From: Pseudoxanthobacter soli DSM 19599
GTDB taxonomy: Bacteria > Pseudomonadota > Alphaproteobacteria > Rhizobiales > Segnochrobactraceae
Assembly: GCF_900148505.1 (NCBI RefSeq)
Contig: NZ_FRXO01000005.1
Location: 1 to 64,000, forward strand
Direction: 5' to 3'
DNA: 64,000 bases
Part shown: piece after piece, positions 45,326 to 55,722 of the stretch
How the letters are laid out: the number at the start of each line of letters is the position of its first letter
How positions within the stretch are numbered: position 1 is the stretch's first letter
Notes under the pieces: generated by a model
What the model was told of the DNA's origin: nothing
Seen by the model: only the letters and a program-made list of their open reading frames with translations
The model's database searches: none
Position numbers and translations under genes: made by a program

Positions 45326-45391
45326 GGGAAGGGAAGCCGGCCGTCGGGACCGCCGCGGGCGGCCCCGGCCTTTTCGCGGGCCGGTAAGGCC

Positions 45392-46570
45392 TCAGAGCGC
45401 TTCGACCGTCAGCGCAACGCCCATGCCGCCGCCGATGCAGAGGGTGGCGAGGCCCTTCTTCGCGCCGCGACGGTTGAGCTCGTGCAGCAGCGTCACCAGG
45501 ATGCGGGCGCCGGAGGCACCGATCGGGTGACCGATGGCGATGGCGCCGCCATTGACGTTGACGATCTCCGGGTTCCAGCCGAGTTCCTTGTTGACCGCGC
45601 AGGCCTGCGCGGCGAAGGCCTCGTTGGCCTCGACGAGGTCGAGATCGTCGATCGACCAGCCCGCCTTGGCGAGCGCCTTGCGGGAAGCCGGGATCGGGCC
45701 GGTGCCCATCACCGCCGGGTCGACGCCGGCCGTGGCCCAGGACGCGATGCGCGCAAGCGGGGTGATGCCGCGGCGAACGGCCTCCGCCTCGGTCATCAGC
45801 ACCACGGCGGCGGCGCCGTCATTGATGCCGGACGCGTTGGCGGCCGTGACCGAGCCGTCCTTGCTGAAGGCCGGGCGCAGCTTGGCTGCGGCCTCGAGGG
45901 TGGCGCCGGCGCGGATATATTCGTCGGTGTCGACGATCTTGTCGCCCTTGCGGTCCTTGATGGTGATGGGGACGATCTCGTCCTTGAAGCGGCCGGCGTC
46001 GCGGGCCGCTTCGGCCTTGTTCTGGGAGGCGACTGCGAAGGCGTCCTGCTGCTCGCGGGTGATCTGCCACTTGGTGGCGACGTTCTCCGCGGTCACGCCC
46101 ATGTGGTAGCCGTTGAAGGCATCCCACAGGCCGTCCTTGATCATGGTGTCGATGAAGTTCATGTCGCCCATCTTGTGCCCGGCGCGCAGATAGGCGGCGT
46201 GGGTCGACAGGCTCATGTTCTCCTGGCCGCCGGCCACGACGATGTCCGCATCGCCGCCGGCGATCTGCTGCATGCCGAGCGCGACGGCGCGCAGACCCGA
46301 GCCGCACACCTGATTGAGGCCCCACGCGGTGGTGCCGATCGGCAGGCCGGCGCCGATCGAGGCCTGCCGGGCGGGGTTCTGGCCCTGGGCGGCCGTCAGA
46401 ACCTGACCGAGGATGACCTCGTTGACCTCCTCCGGCGCCACCTTGGCGGCGGCCGTCACGGCCTTGATGACTTCGGCGCCGAGAACGTGGGCGGGCGTCG
46501 CCGCGAACGATCCGTTGAAGCTGCCGACCGCGGTGCGCTGCGCGCTGGCGATCACGATTGCCTGGCTCAT
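45392..46570 (-). CDS. phbA: Acetyl-CoA acetyltransferase (beta-ketothiolase)
   Basis: This 392-residue thiolase has nucleophile C89 ([11 protein letters not shown]), H348 (GHPIGASG) and C378 (LCIGGGMG). It condenses two acetyl-CoA to acetoacetyl-CoA, the first step of polyhydroxybutyrate synthesis. It is divergent from phaR across a 428-bp control region and precedes phbB. The synthase phaC is not in the window. Confidence 0.97.
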   Translation of the reverse strand: MSQAIVIASAQRTAVGSFNGSFAATPAHVLGAEVIKAVTAAAKVAPEEVNEVILGQVLTAAQGQNPARQASIGAGLPIGTTAWGLNQVCGSGLRAVALGMQQIAGGDADIVVAGGQENMSLSTHAAYLRAGHKMGDMNFIDTMIKDGLWDAFNGYHMGVTAENVATKWQITREQQDAFAVASQNKAEAARDAGRFKDEIVPITIKDRKGDKIVDTDEYIRAGATLEAAAKLRPAFSKDGSVTAANASGINDGAAAVVLMTEAEAVRRGITPLARIASWATAGVDPAVMGTGPIPASRKALAKAGWSIDDLDLVEANEAFAAQACAVNKELGWNPEIVNVNGGAIAIGHPIGASGARILVTLLHELNRRGAKKGLATLCIGGGMGVALTVEAL

Positions 46571-46998
46571 GTCCCTGTCCTCATCCGCTTGTCCGGTCCG
46601 GGCGACCGGCGTCGTTTCAAGGCTGCTGCGAAGCCTGCCGGTCGGCGGGCCGTTTCCGTCCCGCGCGCCGTGCCGGTGCCCACGATGGCACTCTGCGGCT
46701 TCAGCTTCGCGACGCGCGTCTTCGTTCTCCCGATCGGCGCGAACCTCCTCCGGGTCTCACGGCAAGCCGTGCATCCCGGAGCGCAGCCGCACGCCGTTGC
46801 GGATCGATGTGAGCCGGGGCGATGGCGCAAGTCAACTCGGGTTTCAACCTTAGTGCGGTGCAGCGAGGTCGCGTGCAGCGCAACATGGGTGTTGCGATGC
46901 AAACGACGAAAGCGGTGGCATGGAAACGTGGAAGCTTTTATCGTCCCTTGGAAACCGGCTTTGCGCCGGACGAGACAGGGCGGGGCTAACGACCGACG
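46571..46998. other. phbA-phaR divergent control region
   Basis: This stretch of 428 bp has no supported gene. Its phaR-proximal half has a cluster of TGCAGCG direct repeats and GTTGC inverted repeats (46858-46902) that looks like an operator region. Confidence 0.6.
46858..46902 (+). promoter_or_regulatory. Candidate PhaR operator cluster
   Basis: GTGCAGCG is repeated at 46858 and 46873. CGCAAC-ATGGGT-GTTGCG is an inverted repeat at 46879-46896, overlapped by TTGC-GAT-GCAA (46892-46902). Known PhaR proteins bind TGC-rich repeats and repress themselves and phasin genes. Confidence 0.5.
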
Positions 46999-47592
46999 AT
47001 GGCAAAGACCAACGAGGCTACCATCATCAAGAAGTACGCCAACCGGCGGTTGTACAACACCGGAACGAGTACCTACGTCACCCTCGAAGATCTGGCCGAG
47101 ATGGTGAAGAACGAAGAGGACTTCGTCGTGTTCGACGCCAAGTCCGGCGAGGAGATCACCCGCTCCGTGCTGACCCAGATCATCTTCGAGCAGGAGAACA
47201 AGGGCCAGAACCTGCTGCCGATTTCGTTCCTGCGCCAGCTCATCCGCTTCTACGGCGATTCGATGCAGAATCTGGTGCCGAGCTATCTCGACTTTTCGAT
47301 CTCGTCGCTGTCGCGCGAGCAGGAGCGGTTCCGCAACCATCTGACGACCGCGTTCGGCTCCTCCGCCTTCGACGCGCTGGAGGATCAGGTCCGGCGCAAC
47401 ACCGAGATCTTCGAGCGGTCGATGCGGATGTTCCTTCCCTTCGGAACGACCGGAGAGCCGCAGCGTCCCGCCACGGAAGAGACCAAGGCCGCCGCGCCGG
47501 TCAACGAACTGGAGGAAATGAAGCGCCAGCTCGCCGACATGCAGCGCAAGATCGAGTCGATCGCCGTGCCGAAGAAGGGCGAGACCGACTGA
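46999..47592 (+). CDS. phaR: Polyhydroxyalkanoate synthesis repressor PhaR
   Basis: The protein has 197 residues. The N-terminal PHB_acc_N DNA-binding domain (about 8-68, TIIKKYANRRLYNTGTSTYVTLEDLAEMV) is followed by a PHB_acc domain (about 75-120) and a coiled-coil C-terminus. PhaR binds both operator DNA and the polymer, releasing repression of phasin genes when granules form. It is divergent from phbA-phbB, the usual arrangement in rhizobia. Confidence 0.95.
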   Translation: MAKTNEATIIKKYANRRLYNTGTSTYVTLEDLAEMVKNEEDFVVFDAKSGEEITRSVLTQIIFEQENKGQNLLPISFLRQLIRFYGDSMQNLVPSYLDFSISSLSREQERFRNHLTTAFGSSAFDALEDQVRRNTEIFERSMRMFLPFGTTGEPQRPATEETKAAAPVNELEEMKRQLADMQRKIESIAVPKKGETD

Positions 47593-47749
47593 AACGGACG
47601 CTGCCGGCCGGTTGCCTGCCCGCCATGCGTCCCGCAGGGGCGCGTGCGGGCGGCGCCTCGCTGCCGCGCTTCGCACCACGCGCGCCGTCCCTGCGGCTTG
47701 CGCGCAAGCCACCACCCCCGGGCGCACCTGCCCGGACCGGAGATAAATC

Positions 47750-48184
47750 GTGACCGACCTGACGCTGGCGCTCGCGCGCAAGATCATCGACGAGGGCTTC
47801 GTGAAGTCCGCGGAACTGGGGCTGAAGCCGCTCGCCATCGCGGTGCTCGATGCCGCCGGCCAGCTCAAGGCGTTCGCCCGGCAGGACGCGCCGGCCCTGC
47901 TGCGGGCCGACATCGCCATCGGTAAGGCTTACGGGGCGCTCGCCGTCGGGCTCGGCTCCCGCGCGCTGAACCGCATGGCGATCGAACGTCCGCATTTCGT
48001 CCAGGGCCTCGAGAGCATCTCGGGGGGCAAGATCGTGCCGGTGATCGGCGGCGTTCTGATCAAGACGGCGGAGGAACGCATCGTCGGTGCGGTCGGCGTC
48101 TCCGGCGACCTGTCGGAGAACGACGAGGCGGTCGCCATCGCCGGCATCGAGGCCGCCGGCCTCTCCGCCGATCCGGGGATGTGA
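47750..48184 (+). CDS. GlcG/HbpS family (DUF336) protein
   Basis: The protein has 144 residues. It carries the family core LALARKIIDEGFVKSAELGLKPLAIAVLDAAGQLKAFARQDAP and the terminal GAVGVSGDLSENDEAVAIAGI. HbpS binds heme in Streptomyces and GlcG sits in glycolate operons, but most members have no known role. It starts with GTG, and a GGAG sequence lies about 9 bp upstream. It heads a tight group with the YciI-like, EVE and methyltransferase genes. Confidence 0.88.
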   Translation: MTDLTLALARKIIDEGFVKSAELGLKPLAIAVLDAAGQLKAFARQDAPALLRADIAIGKAYGALAVGLGSRALNRMAIERPHFVQGLESISGGKIVPVIGGVLIKTAEERIVGAVGVSGDLSENDEAVAIAGIEAAGLSADPGM

Positions 48185-48254
48185 CGCCTGCGCCGAACCG
48201 CAGACCTTCCATCGGATGCCGCCCGCGCATCCCGTCAACACGGACACGCCCATC

Positions 48255-48542
48255 ATGCTCTACGCCGCCGTCTGCATCGACAAGCCGAACGCGCTCGACC
48301 TGCGCATGGCCACCCGGCCGGTCCATCTGAAGTGGATCGAGGCCAACCTGTCGACGATCCGCACCGCCGGCCCGCTGCTCGATCCCAAGGGCGAGAACCC
48401 GATCGGCTCGCTGTTCGTGGTGGAGGCGGAGAGTCTGGAGGCGGCGCGCACCTTCATGGCGGAGGATCCCTACAATGGCGCCGGCCTGTTCGCCTCGGTC
48501 GATGTGCGGCCCTGGCGGATGACGTTCGGCACGTTCGGCTGA
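48255..48542 (+). CDS. YciI-like protein
   Basis: The protein has 95 residues and an intact YciI fold: MLYAAVCIDKPNALDLR, RPVHLKWIEANLSTIRTAGPLLD, FVVEAESLEAARTFMAEDPYNGAGLF. The conserved His (HLKW) and Asp (EDPY) correspond to the family's proposed active-site pair. Its function is unknown; relatives are dehalogenase-like or cyclic-compound lyases. Confidence 0.9.
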   Translation: MLYAAVCIDKPNALDLRMATRPVHLKWIEANLSTIRTAGPLLDPKGENPIGSLFVVEAESLEAARTFMAEDPYNGAGLFASVDVRPWRMTFGTFG

Positions 48543-48558
48543 GCGGGGCGCGACTTCG

Positions 48559-48981
48559 ATGCCGCACTGGCTCTACAAGTCCGAGCCGTTCAAGTGGTCG
48601 TGGGATGCCCAGGTGGCGGCCGGCGAGAAGGGCACCCACTGGGACGGCGTGCGCAACCACTCCGCCAAGCTCAACCTTCTCGCCATGCGCCTCGGCGACC
48701 GCGGCTTCTTCTACCACTCCAACGAGGGCAAGGAGATCGTGGGCATCGTCGAGGTGATCCGCGAGGCCTATCCCGATCCGTCCGATCCGGCGGGCAAGTT
48801 CGTGATGGTGGACCTGAAGGCGGTCGAGCCGCTGCCGCGCCCGGTCACGCTCGCCGAGATCAAGGAGGAGCCGGCCCTGAAGGACATGGCGCTCCTGAAA
48901 TATTCCCGGCTTTCGGTTCAGCCGGTCACGGACGAGGAATGGGCGTTCGTGCTGCGCATGGCCGGGAAAGCGGCGGCGTGA
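48559..48981 (+). CDS. EVE domain protein
   Basis: The protein has 140 residues. It has the EVE (PUA-like) features: an N-terminal HWLYKSEPFKWSWD, THWDGVRNHSAKLNLLAMRLGDRGFFYHSN and a terminal DEEWAFVLRMAG. EVE domains bind modified bases in DNA or RNA. Its stop overlaps the GTG of the next gene (GTGA). Confidence 0.92.
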   Translation: MPHWLYKSEPFKWSWDAQVAAGEKGTHWDGVRNHSAKLNLLAMRLGDRGFFYHSNEGKEIVGIVEVIREAYPDPSDPAGKFVMVDLKAVEPLPRPVTLAEIKEEPALKDMALLKYSRLSVQPVTDEEWAFVLRMAGKAAA

Positions 48982-49643
48982 GCGCGCCGCTGGAAGACCC
49001 GGTCGCCTTCATCCGCGCCAACACGCTGCTGGCGCCGTCGTCCCTCGTGCCGGAGGTGCGGCTTCATCTCGCCGACGAGGCCATCGAGCTTTGGCGGCGA
49101 ACCGAGGACGTGCTCGGCGAGAGCGACCTGCCGCCGCCCTACTGGGCTTTCGCCTGGGCAGGCGGGCAGGCGCTCGCCCGTCACGTGCTCGACCATCCGG
49201 ACCTGGTGGCCGGCCGGCGGGTGCTCGACTTCGCCTCCGGTTCGGGCATCGTGGCGATCGCCGCCTTGAAGGCGGGGGCCGCCTCCGTCGTCGCCACCGA
49301 GATCGACGCCTTCGCGCGCGCAGCGATCCTCCTCAACGCGCAGGCGAACGGCGTGGAGGCCGATCTTGCTGTGTCGGGCGAGGATGCGACCGCGGGCGAG
49401 GCCGGCCGCTTCGACGTGGTGCTGGCGGGCGACGTGTTCTACGAGAAGCCGATGGCGACGCGTGTCGGCGGCTGGCTCGTGCGCGAATGCGCCGCTGGAA
49501 CCGCGGTTCTCGTCGGTGATCCCGGCCGGTCCTACCTGCCGAAGGCCGAGCTCGATCCGGTCGCGGAGTACCGCGTCCCCGTGCCGCGGGCCATCGAGGA
49601 CAGCGACCTCAAGCACACCCGCATCTGGCGGTTCCGCTCCTGA
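48978..49643 (+). CDS. Class I SAM-dependent methyltransferase (ETF-beta lysine methyltransferase-like)
   Basis: The protein has 221 residues. It has the methyltransferase family 16 pattern PPYWAFAWAGGQALARHVLD, motif I VLDFASGSGIVAIAALKAG, the acidic loop ATEIDAFA and motif post-II AGDVFYEKPMA. Agrobacterium and mitochondrial homologues methylate lysines of electron-transfer flavoprotein beta; that role is inferred here. It starts with GTG overlapping the EVE gene stop. Confidence 0.85.
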   Translation: MSAPLEDPVAFIRANTLLAPSSLVPEVRLHLADEAIELWRRTEDVLGESDLPPPYWAFAWAGGQALARHVLDHPDLVAGRRVLDFASGSGIVAIAALKAGAASVVATEIDAFARAAILLNAQANGVEADLAVSGEDATAGEAGRFDVVLAGDVFYEKPMATRVGGWLVRECAAGTAVLVGDPGRSYLPKAELDPVAEYRVPVPRAIEDSDLKHTRIWRFRS

Positions 49644-49659
49644 TGCGCTGCGGCGCATC
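49642..49659. terminator. Hairpin at the methyltransferase stop
   Basis: GATGCGC-TGCG-GCGCATC is a perfect 7-bp stem that begins within the TGA stop. It has no T-tract. Confidence 0.4.
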
Positions 49660-49740
49660 CGGCTGCGACGAAAGACGTTGAGACGAAAGACCTAGCCCTC
49701 ACGATGCGCCACAATATGGACGGCCGCACCCCCCGCGCCT

Positions 49741-49746
49741 TATAAT
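49741..49746 (+). promoter_or_regulatory. -10 box (TATAAT) upstream of acs
   Basis: An exact TATAAT in GC-rich DNA lies 90 bp before the acs start. No good -35 hexamer is seen at 16-18 bp, so it may need an activator or another sigma factor. Confidence 0.35.
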
Positions 49747-49835
49747 TCGCCCAAGCATAACAATCGTACGATGCGGGTCGCCGGCCGGCTTCAAGCCGAT
49801 GTCCTCCTGGCAAGACCGCGCACACGGAGGATTCC

Positions 49836-51803
<1,968 letters not shown>

Positions 51804-51824
51804 CGGCTGACAGCGTGAGACGCA

Positions 51825-51858
51825 AACGGCCGGAAGCGGGACACCGCTTCCGGCCGTT
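51825..51858. terminator. Bidirectional terminator hairpin between acs and lldD
   Basis: AACGGCCGGAAGCGG-GACA-CCGCTTCCGGCCGTT is a perfect 15-bp stem with a 4-nt loop between convergent stops. Confidence 0.75.
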
Positions 51859-51883
51859 CGTGCTTTCAGGCCTTGGGCCGCGA

Positions 51884-53050
51884 TTAGCGGTAGCGCAGGT
51901 TCTCGCGCGAGAGCTGGTCGAGACGGGTGATGCCCATCAGGCGCATGTCGCGCTCGATCTCGGTGCGCAGGTTGCCGAGCGCCTTCTCCACGCCCGCCTG
52001 CCCGCCGGCGGCGAGCGCATAAAGATAGAGATGGCCGCCGGAGCAGGCGGTCGCCCCCGCCGACATCGCCTTGAGCACATGGGTGCCGCGGCGGATGCCG
52101 CCGTCGCAGATGATCTCGATCTGGCCGCCGACCGCATCGGCGATCTCGGCGATCTGGTCGAACGGCGCGCGCGAGCCGTCGAGCTGGCGGCCGGCGTGGT
52201 TGGAGATCATGATCGCGTTGGCGCCGATATCGACCGCGCGCTTGGCGTCGGCGACGCTCATGATGCCCTTGAGGCAGAAGTGGCCGCCCCAGCGCTTGCG
52301 GACTTCCTCGGCATCCGACCAGTTCATCGACGGGTCGAGCATCTTGGTGAAGTACTCGCCGATGGAGATCGCCATGTTGGTACCTTCGCTCACATGGCCT
52401 TCGAGCTGGGGCAGGCTGAACTTCTCCCGGAAGAGGTAGTTGAAGGTCCACGACGGCCGCATGGCGAAGCTCATGAGGCTGCGCAGGGTCAGCTTCGGCG
52501 GCGAGGTGAAGCCGGTCATCAGGTCGCGTTCGCGGTTGCCGCCGGTGATGGAATCGACGGTGAGCGTGATGGAATCGAACTTCGCCGCCTTGCAGCGCTC
52601 CACCATGCTCCAGGTCAGTCCGCGGTCCTTGTGGAAATAGAGCTGGAACATCTTCGGCGAGGAGATCGCGTGCCCGATCTCCTCGATGCTGACGGTGCCG
52701 AGGGAGGAAACCGCGAACAGCGTGCCGAACTTCTCCGCGGCGCGGGCGACCGCGCGCTCGCCGTCATAGTGGAACAGGCGCTGGAGCGCGGTCGGGGAGC
52801 AGAACACGGGCATCGCCAGCTTGCAGCCCATGACCGAGACCGACATGTCCACCTTCTCGACGCCGGTGAGCACGCTCGGCACCAGATCGCAGGTCGAGAA
52901 CGCCTCGGTGTTGCGACGATAGCTGGTCTCGTCCTCGGCGGCGCCATCAATGTAATGGAAGATCGGCGACGGCAGACGCCGCTTCGCAAGCACCCTGAAG
53001 TCGCCGACGTTTCGGCAGCGATCGATTCCGTCGAACAGGCCAGGATACAT
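51884..53050 (-). CDS. lldD: FMN-dependent L-lactate dehydrogenase / alpha-hydroxy acid oxidase
   Basis: The protein has 388 residues. It shows the LldD order: FHYIDGAAEDETSYRRN, PVFCSPTALQRLFH, QLYFHKDRGLT, a Lys in CLKGIMSVADAKRA, the catalytic His in SNHAGRQLDGSRAPFDQI (H285), an Arg in CDGGIRRGTHVLKA and ACSGGHLYLYALAAGG. It oxidises L-lactate or a related 2-hydroxy acid to the 2-oxo acid. The usual SNHGGRQ is SNHAGRQ here. It starts at ATG 53050. Confidence 0.92.
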   Translation of the reverse strand: MYPGLFDGIDRCRNVGDFRVLAKRRLPSPIFHYIDGAAEDETSYRRNTEAFSTCDLVPSVLTGVEKVDMSVSVMGCKLAMPVFCSPTALQRLFHYDGERAVARAAEKFGTLFAVSSLGTVSIEEIGHAISSPKMFQLYFHKDRGLTWSMVERCKAAKFDSITLTVDSITGGNRERDLMTGFTSPPKLTLRSLMSFAMRPSWTFNYLFREKFSLPQLEGHVSEGTNMAISIGEYFTKMLDPSMNWSDAEEVRKRWGGHFCLKGIMSVADAKRAVDIGANAIMISNHAGRQLDGSRAPFDQIAEIADAVGGQIEIICDGGIRRGTHVLKAMSAGATACSGGHLYLYALAAGGQAGVEKALGNLRTEIERDMRLMGITRLDQLSRENLRYR

Positions 53051-53324
53051 AAAGGTCGCCTTCGTCAGATGCAGTGTGCGCCGGTGACGGGCACCGGAAC
53101 GCCGTTGCGGTTCACGGAAACCGGAAGCGCGGCAGAGCCGATTCGAACGCTCCCGTCCCGGTCGGACGTGTCGGCAGACCGGGACGCCCCGAAGCCGGCC
53201 GTGGGCGGCGCCGGCACGGCCGAATCGGCCCCGGGACGTTGCGCGCAATATACGACTGTTGGGCGTGCGATCCCAAGCCCGGCCGCGTTGCCGGCGGGCA
53301 ATTCCGTCACGCGGCCGCCCGTAC

Positions 53325-53825
53325 TCAGCCCGGGTTCGAACCCGCCGTATCGGCGGCGCCGACATCGCTGCCGGCGCACCATCCGCCGCGGGCGGCCCCG
53401 GCATAAGCGCGGGCAAGGCCGGTGCCGAGAAGGTGGTGGTCGAGCGGGCCTGCTTCCGGCGAGGCGACGTCGGCGAGGATACGTCCGCCATATTTGTCGG
53501 CTTCGATCGCGCTCAGCGTGACGGTCCCGGCCTCCACGGCCGCCGCCAGGGCGCCGCGGGCGGCCAGGGCCTGCTGCCGCTCGGCCGCGCAGCGTCCGTG
53601 CAGTTCCGGCGCGTCGATGCCTCGGATGCGGACCAGAACGGACACATCCTGCCCGAGCCAGATGTGGGCGCGGACCGCGAGCGTGTCGCCGTCGATGACG
53701 CGCTCCACCCGCGCCTCCACCGGCCCGGCGATCCGCTCCGCGGCCTGCAGGCACGACGGCACGAACACCGCGCCCCAGAGGAGCGCGGCGGCCTTGGCCA
53801 TGCGAAGGCGGGATACGCGGGACAT
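53325..53825 (-). CDS. Secreted thermonuclease-like (SNase) protein
   Basis: The protein has 166 residues. A signal peptide (MAKAAALLWGAVFVPSCLQAAE) follows ATG 53825 or the internal ATG 53801. A Cys in SCLQ could be a lipobox variant, but the motif is poor. The SNase core VERVIDGDTLAV, VRIRGIDAPELHGRCAAER and ADKYGGRILADV retains the Ca-binding Asp and the catalytic Arg/Glu region. It probably cleaves nucleic acid in the periplasm. The C-terminal tail ends in a palindromic TTCGAA region. Confidence 0.88.
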   Translation of the reverse strand: MSRVSRLRMAKAAALLWGAVFVPSCLQAAERIAGPVEARVERVIDGDTLAVRAHIWLGQDVSVLVRIRGIDAPELHGRCAAERQQALAARGALAAAVEAGTVTLSAIEADKYGGRILADVASPEAGPLDHHLLGTGLARAYAGAARGGWCAGSDVGAADTAGSNPG

Positions 53826-53860
53826 GCTTCCGTCCGTCAACGACTGAACGGTCGCAGTAT

Positions 53861-53897
53861 AAGAAAAAATTCCTCATCACGACAGGAATTTTTTCTT
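53861..53897. terminator. Intrinsic terminator of the purH transcript
   Basis: AAGAAAAAATTCCT and AGGAATTTTTTCTT form a perfect 14-bp stem with a 9-nt loop and a natural T-tract in either direction. It lies 46 bp after the purH stop and upstream of the nuclease gene. Confidence 0.85.
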
Positions 53898-53942
53898 AAC
53901 GCCCGGTTTCAGGCGGAGTCGTTCAGCGACCCCGTCCGTCGC

Positions 53943-55592
53943 TCAGTGGCGGAAGTGGCGGACGCCGGTGAAGATCATGGCGAGGCCGGCCTCGTCGGCA
54001 GCGGCGATCACCTCGGCGTCGCGCATGGAGCCGCCGGGCTGGATCACGGCGGTCGCGCCGGCATCGACGGCGGCGAGAAGACCGTCCGCGAACGGGAAGA
54101 ACGCGTCGGAGGCGACCACCGAGCCGATGGTCGGCGACCCGTCGAGGCCGGCGGCCTTGGCGGCATCGGCGGCCTTCCAGGCGGCGATGCGGGCCGAGTC
54201 GACCCGGCTCATCTGGCCGGCGCCGATGCCGACCGTGGCGCCGTTCTTCGCATAGACGATGGCGTTCGACTTGACGTGCTTGACCACCTTCCAGGCGAAC
54301 TTCAGGTCGGCGAGTTCGGCCGCCGTCGGGGCGCGCTTGGTGACGACCTTGAGGTCGAGGTCGTCGATCACCGCGTTGTCGCGGCCCTGCACCAGAAGGC
54401 CTCCGGCAAGCGACTTCACCGTGAGGCCCTGCTCGCGGGGATCCGGCAGCGAGCCGGCAATGAGCAGGCGCAGATTCTTCTTGGCGCCGACGATGGCGAT
54501 CGCCTCGTCCGTCGCGGCGGGGGCGATGATCACCTCGGTGAAGACCTCGACGATCCTGGCGGCCGCCTCGGCATCGAGAGTGGAGTTCAGCGCCACGATG
54601 CCGCCAAAGGCCGAGACCGGGTCGCAGGCGAGGGCACGGTGATAGGCCTCGAGAATGCTGCCGCCCTGGCCGACGCCGCACGGGTTGGCATGCTTGATGA
54701 TGGCGACGGCCGCGCCCGCGGCCGGCGGGAACTCCGCAACAAGTTCATAGGCGGCGTCGGTGTCGTTGAGATTGTTGTAGGACAGCGCCTTGCCCTGCAC
54801 CTGGCGGGCGGTGGCGACACCGGCGCGCGACGGCGCCGAGCGGTAGAACGCGGCCGGCTGGTGCGGGTTCTCGCCGTAGCGCATCGCCTGGACGAGTTCG
54901 CCGCCGAACGCGCGCCACTTCGGCGTCTCCGGTTCGGCCGCCGGGTTCGCGGCCAGCGCCTCGGCGGCGACGACGTCCGTCATCCAGCGCGAGATCGCGG
55001 CATCGTAGGCGGCGGTGCGGGAGAACGCCTTGGCGGCGAGCCGGCGGCGGAAGGCGGCCGTCGTCGCACCATCATGGGCGCCGATTTCCGCCAGCACGCC
55101 GGCATAGTCGGCCGGGTCGACCACGATGCTGGCATAGGCATGGTTCTTGGCGGAGGCGCGGATCATCGCGGGCCCGCCGATGTCGATGGTCTCGATCACC
55201 GCCTGGCCGACCGCGCCGGAGGCGACCGTCTTCTCGAACGGATAGAGGTCGATCACCACGAGGTCGAAGGTGGGGATGCCGTGGGCGGCGAGCGCCGCGG
55301 CATGTTCGGGATCGTCACGCACCGCCAGCAGGCCGCCATGGACCTTCGGATGCAGCGTCTTGACCCGGCCGTCCATGATCTCCGGGAAGCCGGTGATCAC
55401 GGAGACGTCGATGACCGGAACGCCGGCATCGGCGATCGCCTTGCGGGTGCCGCCGGTGGAGACGAGCTCGACGCCCTGAGCCGCGAGCGCGGCGGCGAAC
55501 TCCACCACGCCCGTCTTGTCGGAAACCGAGATCAGGGCGCGCTTGAGAGCGACGCGATCGGGCGTGGCGATCTCTTTGACGGTGACGGACAT
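53943..55592 (-). CDS. purH: Bifunctional AICAR formyltransferase / IMP cyclohydrolase
   Basis: The protein has 549 residues. The N-terminal MGS-like IMP cyclohydrolase domain ([45 protein letters not shown]) is followed by the AICAR formyltransferase domain ([11 protein letters not shown]-type segment [49 protein letters not shown]). It catalyses the last two steps of IMP synthesis. It follows the heparinase-family gene by 130 bp on the same strand. Confidence 0.97.
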   Translation of the reverse strand: MSVTVKEIATPDRVALKRALISVSDKTGVVEFAAALAAQGVELVSTGGTRKAIADAGVPVIDVSVITGFPEIMDGRVKTLHPKVHGGLLAVRDDPEHAAALAAHGIPTFDLVVIDLYPFEKTVASGAVGQAVIETIDIGGPAMIRASAKNHAYASIVVDPADYAGVLAEIGAHDGATTAAFRRRLAAKAFSRTAAYDAAISRWMTDVVAAEALAANPAAEPETPKWRAFGGELVQAMRYGENPHQPAAFYRSAPSRAGVATARQVQGKALSYNNLNDTDAAYELVAEFPPAAGAAVAIIKHANPCGVGQGGSILEAYHRALACDPVSAFGGIVALNSTLDAEAAARIVEVFTEVIIAPAATDEAIAIVGAKKNLRLLIAGSLPDPREQGLTVKSLAGGLLVQGRDNAVIDDLDLKVVTKRAPTAAELADLKFAWKVVKHVKSNAIVYAKNGATVGIGAGQMSRVDSARIAAWKAADAAKAAGLDGSPTIGSVVASDAFFPFADGLLAAVDAGATAVIQPGGSMRDAEVIAAADEAGLAMIFTGVRHFRH

Positions 55593-55722
55593 CGCAGCAG
55601 GGCTCCGTGGGATTGAAGTCGCGCGCGGGTTAGCACGAATCGATGCCGCCCGAAACCTCGGCGGCCGGCGGGCTGGCATGTCGCTGCGGTGCAGGTGCGG
55701 GCGGGCTGCGACGGCAGCCGGA

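Noticed and set aside
45293-47107. 604-codon open frame on the plus strand across phbA
   Set aside because: It is antisense to phbA, which has all thiolase motifs, and runs on into the phaR promoter region.
53331-53344. CGGGTTCGAACCCG, resembling a tRNA T-arm
   Set aside because: On neither strand do the flanks give an acceptor stem, anticodon arm or CCA end; it lies inside the nuclease reading frame and is best seen as a chance palindrome.
53051-53491. Upstream extension of the lldD frame
   Set aside because: The LldD family start MYPGLFDGIDRC matches ATG 53050; the extension overlaps the nuclease gene region and has an Arg/Pro-rich chance composition.
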